NCBI GenBank assembly: GCA_004369085.1
Contig: ML210269.1
Span: forward strand, 26,808 to 90,807
Reading direction: 5' to 3'
DNA length: 64,000 bases
Source: Coprinopsis marcescibilis
Lineage: Eukaryota; Basidiomycota; Agaricomycetes; Agaricales; Psathyrellaceae
A model generated the notes under the pieces. It searched no databases and had not been told where the DNA came from. It worked only from the letters and a program-made list of their open reading frames with translations. The position numbers were made by a program, and so were the translations under genes. Positions 23,696 through 35,909 of the stretch are shown one piece after another (within the stretch, counting starts at the first letter, position 1; every line of letters starts with the position of its first letter).

Positions 23696-24175
23696 CTACA
23701 GACTACTACTCGCAAGTAGGACACGCTCGAACTGTTGGAAAACAACATCAAGTGACTTGGACGCTTCCCTTCTGATGGGACTTCCTATGCGGGCATCCAA
23801 GTGGAACATCTCCTTGTACTCCGACAGCGCGTGTTGGAATATGATGAGGCGACGCTGCTGCCTCTGGAGTATTACCAACTGCAGTTGGATGACACAATTC
23901 AGTTCGGAAACCATTGCTTCACTGGGTCCTTCGCGGGGCCACCTACTCGGAGGCACAGGGGCTACGGTTTGCATACTACCATCGTTTAAGTGATTGTTAC
24001 GACCCAATCTGGTTGCTGCCAATGTAGCATTAAGTCGAAGTCCTCTCCCACCGGCTCCGGCACATATGTTGGACGCTCGGTCAAGGAGTTGCTGGCAGAC
24101 ACCTAGCCGTGTATTCTTAATCTCTATCTCCATGGCATAAGCCTCAATGACACTGACGAGGCATAGTAGCGTCAA
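23696..24175 (-). CDS. Hypothetical protein, single open frame
   Basis: 159-codon frame without recognised domains. The second half is helical and amphipathic (LQLVILQRQQRRLIIFQ, SLDVVFQQFERVLLAS), separated from a Gly/Arg-rich first half by PVPPSRWPREGP. The start is uncertain and may lie in an upstream exon. It could equally be a fragment of a larger orphan gene. Confidence 0.35.
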   Translation of the reverse strand: MTLLCLVSVIEAYAMEIEIKNTRLGVCQQLLDRASNICAGAGGRGLRLNATLAATRLGRNNHLNDGSMQTVAPVPPSRWPREGPSEAMVSELNCVIQLQLVILQRQQRRLIIFQHALSEYKEMFHLDARIGSPIRREASKSLDVVFQQFERVLLASSSL

Positions 24176-25355
24176 CCCATGCCATGGAGAGTCGGGATGT
24201 TGTGGGACAGCACATATTAATTTGGCTGTTGTTCAGGTAAGTATTTCCTTTTGTCACTGACATTCAACAAACATACGAGTTGGCTGGGAGACAAAAGAGT
24301 TTCGTCGATTTCCTTGCACATTGTGATCGAATGTTAAATGCCCAAGTCGGTGTTGCGTCAGAGTCAGGTCGGATGAGGGCATAATTTGGATAGGGGTTCA
24401 AGTGGCAATGGGACGGTCGTACTTTCATGCAATGTGGCAGATGGATGGTCCCAGTGTGAGTTTTGACTCCTTACTGGGTTGCCATTTGACCGTCTGTACC
24501 GTACTCCCTTCGGTCACCAATTCCGAAAGTTCACTGCTCCCTGAGCTGCCAGGGCAGTGTTGCAGCAGATACCATCGTGATCGCTCATTGGCACCGGAGC
24601 CATTGACCCGATGATCTGGTCCCTAGTAGGCGCTAAACATGCTAAGACTGTAAGTGGAATAGACTTACGATGATTGCATATTTAGGCAAGTCGTAAAGTT
24701 GTGCATAGTACGTACACATGAAAACATCATATATAAATGGCTGTGCCTTCGATCGAAACCGAGGCTACGCAAAGGTTACGCGTCGGGATTTGACCCAAGC
24801 CCCGATCACCGTAACAATTATCATGAACTCAAAGGTTGCCGTTGTGTAGAGTAATATTAAAGTACAAATACGTACAAAAAGTGTGGTACCGCCCTCTCAA
24901 CGGTGTAAGCAGACGGTGGAAGTTTTCAAACTGTCCCCACTCAACGTGCCAGTTACCTGCGATGATGCCTCTAATTTGGCAGAGTGCCTGGTCCAGTCAC
25001 GCTTGATCTATGATTACGGCGCTTAAGTACTACCGAACTGATAATGCCGACATCGTCGTGACCAGGGCGGCTCAAGCCTGATCCTACCGAACCCTTAAGG
25101 GCATCTGCATTCTTCGGATGACTCGTCCAAGCCACCTCGTATTGCGACCTGAGGATTGAAGAAGTCGCAAGTTAAATAAAGGAAGTTAATATGATTCAAG
25201 TTACAGCAAAGCAAGGATCAATGAGAATATATTGAAGGAGTGACATCAGTTGTGCTCGATACGGTGTCTACACAAGTACAAGCAGGCTCATAAAATCGGA
25301 TTAGGGAGGGTTCTCGGAGCCCATGGGGAGCAGGCTGCACTATGAGTTGCACTGG
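24176..25355. other. No gene seen
   Basis: Short frames only on both strands; no repeat family recognised. Confidence 0.4.
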
Positions 25356-26007
25356 TTAAGGTCCGAGCTGGCCTCGCTTGCCGTCTAGCAAGGGAGACCC
25401 ACCCGGGCCACCACCATTGTTAATCGTCACAGATACTAGTACAAGTACTACCGCAACTAGCGATCCAACCACAAACACACCGAGTGCAACACCAGAAACG
25501 AATAGAACCATCGCTGCCCGCCCGCCCTTGAACTGTATGGACATAGAAGTCGCATTGGTTGCCAAATTCGGGGGTTGGATAACTTTTCCAATCATCGGAA
25601 GCTCCGGAATGTCATCCTCGCCCTCAGCCTTGTCGCCGCAGAACTTGCTCCAGGGCTGTTGGCGATTCCATTCTTCTTCTGGTACATCACAAGGTATTGT
25701 TCCAGGTCTTCCGAAGACTTTGACAGTCTTGTGGACCGGAGAAAACACCTGGCACTTCACTCCGTGCTCGTTCTTGACCTCAACCTCCTCAAATCCAACA
25801 AACTTCACGCTGTCTACTGGCTTCAATCTCCTGGCTGAGCGCGTGGTGACGTTTGAGACGTCCTTGAGTGATGTTTGGCATTCAGAATTCGAAGTTCCTG
25901 GGTTTATTAGATTCGTAAGTACGGTTCTGGACACATAAAGTTGCACGTTTGAACTGACCGAGCCTGGTGTAAGGAGAGCGGCGTAGATTGGGAAGTTCTT
26001 GATTCAT
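25356..26007 (-). CDS. Single-pass membrane protein, unknown function
   Basis: Two exons, 25959-26007 and 25356-25897, give 196 residues. The N-terminal part (MNQELPNLRRSPYTRLG) is basic, then a soluble segment carries KPVDSVKFVGFEEVEVKNE and EEEWNRQQPWSKFCGDK. One strongly hydrophobic helix near residues 146-175 (MVLFVSGVALGVFVVGSLVA onward) precedes a short Gly/Pro tail (GGGPGGSPLLDGKRGQ). There is no N-terminal signal peptide, so a tail-anchored-like or type II arrangement is likely. The splice is supported because the exon 1 phase (one base of Gly) matches exon 2. Family not recognised; the opposite-strand frame of similar length is a shadow. Confidence 0.6.
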
Positions 26008-26715
26008 TGTCGAGTGAGGTGTGTACTTCAACAGTTAGCCTGTGTCTCTCGTGGTGGAGAACTTTTGCTCGATATTTTGAGTACATTTTAAATTCGGCCT
26101 ATCAACCCATTCAAGGAGTCACCGAATCTGACTGGGACAACTGGGATGGTGGCCATGGCACATCACATTGTTGGTGTATCAAGGGTCCAGCAGTCCGTTG
26201 TGGTGAGCACAGGTATTTCTGTGGTTGTCACTTGCACTTAGTACTAAGTTCAAAATTTCAACGTTCAGGAATCAATGTAGATCTGGAACTGAGATTCGAT
26301 CATCGTGGATCGAGAAGCCCAAAATAGGAGTCTGAATGCAGCCCTCCAGCGCTCTCAGGCTCGGACTCGTCTCAGGCAATTCACTGGATGACTCCGCCGA
26401 TGCCACACCTCTGCCAGGCCTACTCAGCTTCAACTCCGTTGCAAATGATAGCTCCATCCAGACCGTAGTCTCAAGCACTGCCAGGGGGCCTCTCAAACTT
26501 TTCGGAGAAGCTTTCCTCGAATTGAGCAACATGTCATGGTACAAAAGCTCCACGAATGTGAGAAAACGTGAGTTGACCAGTGTTTGGTAGTATCCACGAG
26601 GTTCGGACGAGTTTTTAATCAAGTATTACTCCCCAGCTTAATAGCCTTCCGCCAGTGAAGACCTCAACCTCAACCTCAACCCCTACTTGAATCCGTTTCT
26701 GCTTTGACGCTATCC
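26008..26715. other. Upstream region of the DUF6698 gene
   Basis: Frames of about 85-115 codons exist on both strands (26336-26622) but show no domain or splice partner. A short (cctcaa) run lies near 26657-26685. No gene is called. Confidence 0.35.
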
Positions 26716-28376
26716 ATGGCTCGGGGCGTACTACCACCTGCCAATGGTCCAACTTCTGTACGATCACCGGCCGGAAAGGAGAACGTACCTCCACTAGGAC
26801 GTGCACAAGGCGCTAGTTCTGTCGCCCATGGTACCCAAAGTCCTCAAATGGGAGATCGACGAATAAGAGACGAATCTGACGATGCACTGTTTCATACGGG
26901 CCCAAGAAAGCGACCGTGAGTCTCCATTCTTCCGATATATTTCAATATCAATATCACCATTGCTGACCTCTACATTAGGGCCAAAACCGATCCGTTAGTT
27001 CACCATGGCCGCCACTTTGGACGCACAATTCGCGCATTTTGTAGGGTACAGGCGCTCCTCAAACAGGGGTTAGCTTTGACAGTACAGCTTGAATTTGGAC
27101 AGGTCTCCGATGACCAACTCACCCTTGCGTGCGTCTCCGACCTGACTACGTAAATCGTAGCTGACAATGGTTTAGAGAAGCGAAAGAGCTAAGACTCTAC
27201 AAAGAACTTCTTGCTTTATCGCCGCCATTGGAAGAGAGGCTGCTCACCAGCTCTGAGGAGGAGCTTTTTTATGTGGCCGATATGGTACCTCTACCTTGTT
27301 TGCATTGGGAGTCACTATTACTAACTAATCTTACATAGATCACCAAGGGTGCCTCAGCTGCTCGCTCCGACGATACAAGAACTCTCAAAGGATCCATTCT
27401 CGCATGGATAACCCCTTCCAATACCCTTTTAACTCCACCTCTATCCAAAAACATCAAGACTGACCGAGGATTCTATCACGAACGAACAGGAGAGCTGCTT
27501 TGTCCCGCGACGATGGATTGGAATGACCCCAGGTGAGGAACAACGATTCACTCGTTACGATGATCTCACCATACCCCCTACCTCCTTTCCCAGCACCCGC
27601 GACCGACTCAGGTCTGGCGAGCTAATCCCCTCAGGCGACCAGTGGCCTTTGTTCCTTTACCAGAACTACGAGTATGATGCAGATGATCCATGGAATGGAT
27701 TACTCCGTAGCAGTTTGCTAGTCACAGTAAGTGTTTCTTCTTGACCTCTCTGTCTGACCTGACATGCACGGAATAACAAGGCTTATAAGCACGTCTTTAC
27801 ATCGCCCAGTTCAGTCGAGAAGTCTGAGAACAGATCAACACGCTCTGGTAATGCACGGATCCATGGGATGACCTTGGTAACGGAAGCCTCAATCGCATAT
27901 ATCGCCACTCAAGTTGCAGCATACTTCCCTTTATCTTAAAATATTTACTAACAAAGCCCCTCAGGCTCGGTTCGCCTTATCTTCGTCCCCAGTGTTTTCG
28001 CGCAACGACACTGTCACCGACTCCGAGAACTTCTACAACTCACTACTTGATCTACTAGAGGATCCCGAGGAGCAGACCGAAGTTCTGGCGCTGAAAATCT
28101 GGTGGAATCGGTGAGTTAATTATTATGGTGACTCAAAACATTATTTATGCGATACAAAGGCAAATCTTCCCGGTGCAAGTTGGGTTGTCCAAGTCCGTAT
28201 CCCAGGACTCTGTTTATGTGGTTATCAAGGAAAGGAGGCGTCGAAAGAAGCTTCAATCTGCTGGTTCCGCAGGAAATGGCGGACCAAATATCGCTGCTGC
28301 AGCTGTCGGAATATTATCCGCGCCCGGGCTTCCCTCCCTCCCCAGCGACCACGAGAGTCATACGAATCTAGAGTAG
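26716..28376 (+). CDS. DUF6698 family protein
   Basis: Member of a basidiomycete family of unknown function, often present in many copies per genome. Eight exons: 26716-26915, 26979-27128, 27176-27284, 27339-27532, 27612-27726, 27781-27912, 27965-28110, 28160-28376. All phases agree. Family blocks in order are HHGRHFGRTIRAFC, EERLLTSSEEELFYVADMI, TKGASAARSDDTRTLKGSIL, FYHERTGELLCPATMDW, SGDQWPLFLYQNYEYD, AYKHVFTSPSSV, ARFALSSSPVFSRNDTVTDS and the closing KIWWNRQIFP. The N-terminus is disordered and carries GKENVPP. The C-terminus is basic (KERRRRKKL), then Ala/Gly/Pro-rich. No frameshift or missing exon was seen. It lies in the transposon-rich block, but nothing here shows that it belongs to an element. 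Confidence 0.8.
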
Positions 28377-29039
28377 TCTTGCAATAAATTTTCATTGGCC
28401 AAGAGATATCATAAGCAGAGTGATGGGGATGGTAATAGTACCAGACGTGGGCGTGGGTTGCTTCTCGTGCATTCATTTGAAGTCTGCGGCAGATAGCCGC
28501 AGTCTTGACCTCTGGGACAGTAGGAACCCCGGATGGAGATCGCCACTCAAAAAGGATGAGATCCGTTTAGATCATAATCCAGCACAGGTTTTTTAATTTG
28601 TAGTCAGTAAGAATCCATTGAACAGCCAGTTTTTCGGATCGGCCACAATATCATCCAGCGCTTTGAGCTCAGTTGACGAATGAGCGAATGATGCACGTAC
28701 CACTTGGCATTGATGCGTCCCAAGCCTGGTGGTAATGGGCGCTCACGAGCATCGAGCGCCCATCTGGACGGTTGAGTGGTTCCCACAGGCAGTGGCAGTT
28801 GACACAGTTGCAACAAGTTGAACCCCTGGGCCCACCGCCACTAATTCAACTCACCGTTACGGTCAAGCCTGGAATGTGGTTCAAAGTTCTACTCTGGCTT
28901 ACAGTGTGTTGCATATCACCTTACACAATCGTGCAATTCATATTTCTCATCAATTATGTCGTGAGATGGCGGTCGGCACCACGGCTGACTGCCATTTCCA
29001 GGTCGAATCTCGGACACTGGTTAAGGTCGCCAGTCGACG
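28377..29039. other. No gene seen
   Basis: Short unrelated frames; includes the 3' flank of the DUF6698 gene. Confidence 0.35.
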
Positions 29040-30464
29040 ATGGAGCCAAAATATGAAGTGTTTTCGGGGTCCCTTGCATCAGATCACGACGTGCAAGACA
29101 TTATGCAACGCTGTAGTATTCAACCCTTCAACCCTGGACCGACTCGGATGGGGATTGCATGCCAATGCGGGGGCACTGCTGCAGCAACAGCTCGTTGGCC
29201 CGGCGCTTTGGCAGTCACAAACGGAACAAACATGATGAGCAAGTCTTCCTTAAAAGCTGGAGAGTCCAACCCTTAATTATCTACTACATTAATCACCCTC
29301 ACCATCTCCTTAGCACCTCTTTCAAATGCCGTGCCTTCGACTTCGTAGCAACTTACCCACTGGACTTGCCAGGCACCCGAGCATGTTGCCACTCGCAGGC
29401 GCAAGCTACAACCCTTCAACCAATCGACAAGTGCAACACTTCCTTTGTTGAGTTCAGGCTCGCCAGTTTAGCACTCCATCAGGCTGTTCCGCAGTCCTGC
29501 ATTGGTGCTCCGAACGAGGTGATCTCTACGAGTGGGCTTGGTATGTATCCATCTAACGGCTCTCTTCCCGCCTTCTAACGAATTGATCATAGGCCAGTGG
29601 ACGCCGAATCGGGAGCTCGTATCCCACCGAGCGAGCTGGAAGCTCATAGAAGAACACACTTCTTTCGTGCCCCAAGTTGTCTATGTGCATACCTGTTGGA
29701 TCAGCTGTACATTGAATCCAAAATTGGGTTGGTGTACGCGCCCCACGGAGATCAAGGCTCTGTCTTAAATGGAGAATACGTCGCGGAATGTCCAACCAAG
29801 CGATGTGGATATTTTGGTGAGTCAGCATCCTTCCTCCAGTTTCCCCACTCACTGTCGTAATTGACCTATCACTCGTTGCTAGTGAATCTGGAGAAACTTT
29901 TCGCTCAACGGGTCTTGTTACAGAAGTCATATAGAAGACGCAGTATGGGGTTCCATTGCAATCTATTGAACCCTTGGCCTAACCTCTGTACAGACAAAGC
30001 ACTTGCCGGCGAACAACTCACCTATCTCTCTGACTTTGACCCCAAATTCAATGAGTCTCTCGGGTTGTATAAAGCAGCACCAGTCAGGGAGGTCTTAAGT
30101 CGAGGGATCAAATCCAGTGGGTGACCGTTATGTACGACCACTTGTTTCATCACTCTAACCTACTCACATAGAACTTCGCGTGGAGGCTCCCATGGACGCG
30201 GTAAACGGGTCATCCAAGTTCGTGTCCCTGTATTCCCAGGGACTCCAGGAGGATGAATTTTGGTCGCTGTTTGTGCAATGTGCTCACTGCACCGCTGTCA
30301 TGCCCAAAGATGTGTTTTGGAGGGTACACACACAAGCCTTATGCGAGAAGCAAAAGTTGGGGCAGCAGGTCGAACCTGACTCTGATCTTAACTCTCCAAG
30401 TTCAGATGTAGACTCGGATTCAGTGTCCGGAGATACAGAGATCATCGGAGAGCTAGAGTACTAA
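29040..30464 (+). CDS. Hypothetical protein with a C-terminal zinc-knuckle-like motif
   Basis: Not recognised. Several exons can be chained. One beginning about 29461 reads STPSGCSAVLHWCSERGDLY and ends EWAW. The next (about 29593) reads PVDAESGARIPPSELEAHRR, THFFRAPSCLCAYLLDQLYI and CPTKRCGYF. Then NLEKLFAQRVLLQKSYRRR and KALAGEQLTYLSDFDPKFNE follow. The last exon from about 30174 reads LRVEAPMDAVNGSSK and CAHCTAVMPKDVFWRVHTQALC, then an acidic tail ending IIGELEY. The Cys/His spacing in the last exon (CxxC...HxxxxxC) suggests one metal-binding unit. A first exon at 29040 (MEPKYEVFSGSL) is plausible but unproven. Exon joins between 29275 and 29461 are unknown. Confidence 0.45.
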
Positions 30465-32608
30465 ATCTTGAGACAGTTCCGAGTCCTACTACCACTGTAT
30501 ATACTTATGCCACTAACAACCTGAATAACTTGGTAGCTCCGGGTCATTGAACGCCAACGATTGATCGTGAATCATGATCATCGTGATACGATACATCGCA
30601 GCTGTCCGATGCAAGTCCGATGCAGCCTCAATCGCTCAATCCAACTGGGCCATGCCTGACACGGCGGTTGCCATTGAAGCTCGGGGAGCTCGGGATTCAT
30701 AACATATATAACATGTTCCAAATGGATCCAAACACGGCTGCCACTCTTGACGTCCCACCACTCAAACCGCAGAGAGACTCAGGCACTCAGCGATTATCCA
30801 ACCACGTTCTCTTGTCCATGCTACCGCCATTGACCGCGTGAGTGTCCGACACCGATTCTATCAAAACCAGCAGGGTATTCTTTCGCAACGCTTGGTTATT
30901 CCTCTATGACACGGTACCTTCACCTTCAATTTCAAGCTTCGCTATTGTGCCTTCACTCTAGGAATATAGGTTTAAATCCCCGTTCGCGGGTGGTATTACA
31001 GAACATTTTCCTACCGGCTTCGATCTGTGTAGAGGCGCCCTTGGTGACAGTGAGTTTGGCTATCCTTATCAAAGTTTCACTATGATTTCATCACTACAGA
31101 TGTTTCGCAAGGGCTAGTTGAAGCCATGGCTTATTTTGCCAAGTAGTTTCCTCCCCGCAAGAGGAAAGCAGCTTTCTCTCCATCATAGACCTTCAACAAC
31201 ACCTCACCGACGATACCTCACTGACGATACCTCACCGACGACACCTCACCGAGTGTGCCCGCGCAGCAACAAACATTGCTTCGCTATCGAATCCAATATA
31301 GCATACTCATCCATCACCGTTGCTGGCAGGCATGTTCTTGCATCAACCTTCCTTCTTGTGCTCACAGCTACGTTAGACGTTTCTAACTATGCGGTGCAGT
31401 ATTTTTAACACATTCGTAATTACTGCGAGTCACTAGCCAACATCATTACATGGAGTGATCATTTTAAACTTGCCATCCAATGCGAATTGAGAGGTTGCAC
31501 ACGCCTTCCACCAACGTATATTCGGGGAGGATCACTCTGGGGCGCCAGAAATCTAATGTAAAGGGGTGTGATTTGAACATTCGGCTTGGCTAGGACCTCT
31601 GGATTGGAGGTGTTGCTGAGCCTGACTAGCGGGTTGTTGGCCGTCGCGTTGCGCGGCGATAGACCGGGGCCTTTTCGAATATGGGCCACCCCTTCGTTCT
31701 CCCATAGACCTGGAGTGGGTTGGGCACGGTGACGCAATGAACAAGGGCAGAAGGAAGTCTTGGTGTCGGTTCAGTGTCGAGCTCTTGGCAGCGCGAAATC
31801 CCACCAAGGAACCAGGTAGGCCCCGGAATAAACACAAGTGATCAAATCAAAGTCGAATGAAACGTGAGGATGGAGCGCTGTCCCAAAGGATTGATACATG
31901 TTCCCGAGGGCCTACCCTGTTCTCCAATTCTCCAATTAGGATGGAGCCTAAACTCACTACCTACTCGTAGTTGGGTTTCTGGCTGGTGGTGGCAATTGTA
32001 CAACGTGCAATCCCGCCTTCAGCGATGGGATTATCACCCCTCCGCTTAACAAGTCGCAATAGAGGTCTGGGGGCCTTGCCCCAGTGGATGAACTACCATC
32101 TAGTATAAATAGATCTACATATCAAAGACATTTGTGCAAACATCCCGGGTCTCTGTAATGTTGGCGAGACTCTATAAGGTCTTGCAAGGCCTTATAAGCT
32201 CCAGAAGTGTGATAGGGGCTTATATAGCCTTATAGTTAATGGAATACTTCCGGAAATATATAACATTTTGGTGATTCGGGATTGGATCAACCTGGTTGAA
32301 TTGCCATAATCTTGGGAAGGTAACCTTGTCAAAAGTTTTGAAAAAGCCCTCTTGTCCGGCTTCGAAGATAAGCTGCCAACTCGGGGGCGTGATGGCTGTC
32401 TCCTGAACGCTTGTTAGGCTTGTGTTGAGGCCCCACAATCCAACTGAAAACTATTTAGTATCCACCATATGTGGGATTTTATCTGTGTCTGAGTAGCGCC
32501 TCCCCCACATGCAGAACCATGAGGGTGGACGAGACTTCATCCGAGCCTCTGAGGACTTATTGCCTAGCGCGCTCTACTAACTTAGTGAGATTGCTGAGCA
32601 ACATTCAT
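30465..32608. other. Repeat-rich spacer
   Basis: No convincing gene. A 14-bp tandem repeat (acctcaccgacgat, about four units) lies at 31201-31251. Around 32160-32240 there are several ttataagg/ccttata words, which also occur near 33165-33235, so this looks like dispersed repeat DNA. Confidence 0.5.
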
Positions 32609-33062
32609 TGGTTACACGAAAGTGGGATGCCGATCAAGTCCGTGGATGGATTTGGGTTAGTCCTTGCCTCGAGCTACAAACAGGGAACAGGTCAGAGTGG
32701 AGGAACTTTTGCCGATGAAGAACTTACCTGCACACCTGAACCAATGAGCAAAGTCAAGTCTTAACAATGACGGCGGATGGTGGATCGCTGTATGGCCCGG
32801 AAACGAACCTATACGCCGAACCGCGCCACAACAACCGTGTGAGTGTGACAGGGGACTGCTTGAGGAGGTTTGTAAGAAACCCAGGTATTAGAATGGTTTA
32901 CACGAAAGTGCCATAGATCAGGTCAGTGGATGGATTTGGGTCAGTTCTTACCTTGAACTACAAACAAGGACTAGTCTGATTATGAGGAACATTTGCCGCC
33001 CACAAGCTTCTCTGTATATTTGTGAGAGACATCAAGTTTTAATCATGATGGATTCGTGCATC
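32609..33062. repeat. Diverged direct duplication of about 160 bp
   Basis: 32609-32765 and 32891-33062 share ttacacgaaagtg, gatca(a/g)gtc, gtggatggatttgggt(t/c)agt, gctacaaaca/actacaaaca and tttgccg in the same order, with an offset near 282 bp. The copies differ by many substitutions. The unit is not coding. Confidence 0.65.
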
Positions 33063-33417
33063 GCCATTCGGTGTAGACACTGCCCTGATCCCATGCGCCC
33101 AGCTATGGCATTCGCGGCTGGGTAATACTTGAATTGGTCTGGAAAAGAATAAAACCCATATAAAGCCTTATAATGCCCCTCTGAATCCTTTCAGACATCA
33201 CACATTCTGTAGATATTATAAGACATTATAAGGTTATACATCTAAAAGAAAAAAAGACTGATGGTAGGAGCACCAAGCCTGTCTATTAATATGTAGCTAT
33301 AACCGACCTATACACTCTGAGTGAGCAACCTCGGGCTCCAGTAAGTTCTTGACCAATTGAATCCCTTTGTTGAGAAACATCCTTTCACAGCCTGGAATAA
33401 GTATTAGTGTATCTGTT

Positions 33418-33449
33418 ACGACGCAAGGCGAATGGTACGCCTTAGTCGT
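33418..33449. repeat. Hairpin-forming inverted repeat, possible LTR or MITE edge
   Basis: ACGAC (33418-33422) pairs with GTCGT (33445-33449) and AAGGCG (33425-33430) with CGCCTT (33438-33443), around a 7-nt loop. It follows a TGTTACGAC-like start, a common beginning of fungal LTRs, and precedes about 300 bp of Arg-codon-rich, gag-free sequence. No terminal partner was found. Confidence 0.4.
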
Positions 33450-34353
33450 TAAACAATAGTTGACGATGAGTCAAGACGATAGATCGTCGAGACGAGCGAA
33501 TGGATCGAGACAGTCGAGACGAACTAACGTCAAGACAATAGAGTTTCAGCGTAATTCGAGTAGACGATCCGTCGACGAGAAGACTAACAAAAGTCTTATT
33601 CGAAAACTATCGAATGAACAAAGTAGAAACGAGATCGAAACTAATCTACAACTACCTATTCAGGTAAGTATTTATACACAATCTTTATCTCTTATCGATC
33701 CTATCGATAAGTTCCTTCCCTTATCATACTATAAATAAGAAAAATACTACGTCATAAGTTCTTATCCGTTATCTACCTAATAATACCCCCAAGCTCCGGT
33801 TTGACAGTTAGGGGTATCAATCGATTCGTTATCAAACATACCAAACTTCCTGAAATATTCCATCTGTATCTCCAAATAATCTTCATCCGTAAGCTCCCGT
33901 TTGTCGTCATGTTCCACCGTTGGGAACGGTGTAACAGTATCAGTGCCCCGTGTAACTCCTGCTGTCGCCGTAGATAGTATCTACTATGGCAAGCAGTGAA
34001 ACGGAAGTGGGATGGAAACCTATGGTAACCAGTGGCCACTCCTAAAGACGCTGATGTTGATATTGGAAACGCTCTGCATTTCTGGCGCCTTTGATGGCAC
34101 ACCTGTGAGAGACACGAAGCGTAGTGGTATGCGCCATCAATGGTACCGGAAACAGAGCATTGTCCTTCAAAATACGACTTCAAAGCCTGCAGGGAAACAT
34201 ATAAAAGCCATCGCGTCTTTGTGAAGTCTGGGGCAGATCCATCCTTGCTTTCCTCGCCATCGATCCCTGAGTTTCCATTACCCCCCTATTCTGTGCTTCC
34301 TTCGTATCGCAACGCGGCAGCACTTAAAACTTACACAACACAAATTTGAAGAA
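33450..34353. other. Spacer with one Ser/Arg-rich open frame
   Basis: Plus frame at about 33466-33738 is Ser/Arg/Asn-rich (for example RSSRRANGSRQSRRTN) and probably reflects the repeat-like base composition. Downstream is the promoter region of the 34.35-kb gene. Confidence 0.35.
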
Positions 34354-35538
34354 ATGGTCTACGTCCACCAAGGCTTCACAGAATATACGCCCCCTCTCCT
34401 CCTGATGTATGACTGGATCGCACCTCTGGCCAACATTGCCTACCAGGCCAAAGTATTTGCCCATGAGCTTGAGGACGTCGACAACTCATACGCTCACGAA
34501 GTAATCCTCAACCTTGCCGAGATCTTTTGGAATGCCACAACAAGTGACCGTAGCAGCTCCAGAACAGTGGCACTAATGGCTAAGGCCTTGTGCAACAGCC
34601 TAGAGGCCGACTATAGCTTCATGTTGGCTGATGGTTTCGCACTTGCGTTGGAGAACATCGCGGTTGAGAGCTTCAAGAATGCATGGAAGGTATGCTGATA
34701 TGCCGGTATACGTTCCTTTAACGTCTCAATTTGACCTTTATAATGCTACAGGCTGCCTGTGAACCAATAGTCTACTCAACTGGTCGCAAAACCAGCCTAA
34801 AGCCAGTCCCTGCGGAATCAGATCCGATCAACGCAAGCGCGTTCTTGGGCGACCTATTCAGTTTCACAATGATTACCGCGGCCAGCTTCATCGAATGCAC
34901 CAACAGCATTGTTAACCAATTCACTGGGATTGAGCATATCTACCTTTTGTTGCAGAACATGTGGTGGCCCGCCTGCAAAGATCTACGTATCCAACCCTAC
35001 CACTACATCAAATGGGCTGATGCCATCCGCAATCGGTTACATGTAATGGGGGGACTGCAGGAAAAGTGCAAGGTCAGTCTCCTCCCTCTTGAGTCCCCTA
35101 TCCATCTTCTATGGAAACGGTGCTGACGCTATCTCCATCTAGACGGAGCTCACAATTTCCACTTTTATCGGCAAGTTGGTCTGGGAATGGGAAACTGCGA
35201 CCAACGTCATGGACGGATCGGCGCCAACCTCAGACTCTCGGTCTCTTCGAGATTGTCAAGACGAATGCATTATGTGTGCCCAAATCTTCACGAAGGCTAT
35301 CTGCCGTGCCAAGGCCAAACAGCAACGCTCAGAACCTATGATCACTGAGCCCTGGGTTTGTTCTTGTACAATTCTGATGGCTCGTGTTCAGCAGCCTGAA
35401 GAACTTGACATCCTGTTACTGGACGTCAACTGGCAAGACAATGACTTGGATGAAGCCTCAGATTTGGTTGACGATTTCGAATGGGAACATCTTGAAAAAT
35501 ACACCAATGATGTAGTCACATTTAATGAGTCACTTTGA
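34354..35538 (+). CDS. Hypothetical helical protein
   Basis: Three exons, 34354-34689, 34752-35072 and 35143-35538, give 350 residues with matching phases and good GT-AG introns. It starts MVYVHQGFTEYTPP. The N-terminal two thirds are helical with conserved-looking aromatic and acidic patches (YDWIAPLANIAYQAKVFAHE, LNLAEIFWNATTSD, ALCNSLEADYSFMLADGF). There is no signal peptide or clear membrane helix. A Cys-rich stretch (DCQDECIMCAQIF) is followed by an acidic tail (DLDEASDLVDDFEWEHLE). I do not recognise the family. Clean exon structure and stop placement make it likely to be a real gene. Confidence 0.6.
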
Positions 35539-35909
35539 GATCCGGTGAAACGCTCGCTAGGTCTTAATATATTTTCCTGATCACGTCTCCTGACATTCAT
35601 ATGTGTATTCTCCTTTTCTTATGACTTTAAACTTCCCCTCCCTCCCTCTGCCTGGCATTTCTTTTCCTTTCTGCTTTCTTATGTTACGAACTTGACGAAA
35701 TATTTACGAATTACTCTCGCATTAGCTCCATCTTGCTCCACCATCATATTGCAACTGGACCTCCCTGTACTATCTTAGCAATAGTTGTATTTTATACAGA
35801 AAGAGGAATCAAAAGCACAGTTCCGTGCGATACCGAGCGTTTGAGATGTCGATTGCAGAGAATCTTCCCATTAGTTATCCTCCTATTCAAGATCCACTTC
35901 CCTAACCGT
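35539..35909. other. Convergent spacer
   Basis: 3' flanks of the orphan gene (plus) and the HPP gene (minus); pyrimidine-rich near 35610-35680. Nothing else seen. Confidence 0.4.

Noticed and set aside
25378..25938. 186-codon plus frame as a gene
   Set aside because: It is the antisense shadow of the minus-strand membrane protein, whose splice phase and hydrophobic segment are coherent.
30960..31010. tRNA-like T-arm (aggtttaaatcccc)
   Set aside because: No matching acceptor, D or anticodon arms nearby.
31201..31251. CRISPR-like array
   Set aside because: Fourteen-bp head-to-tail units without spacers in a eukaryotic genome; a plain tandem repeat.
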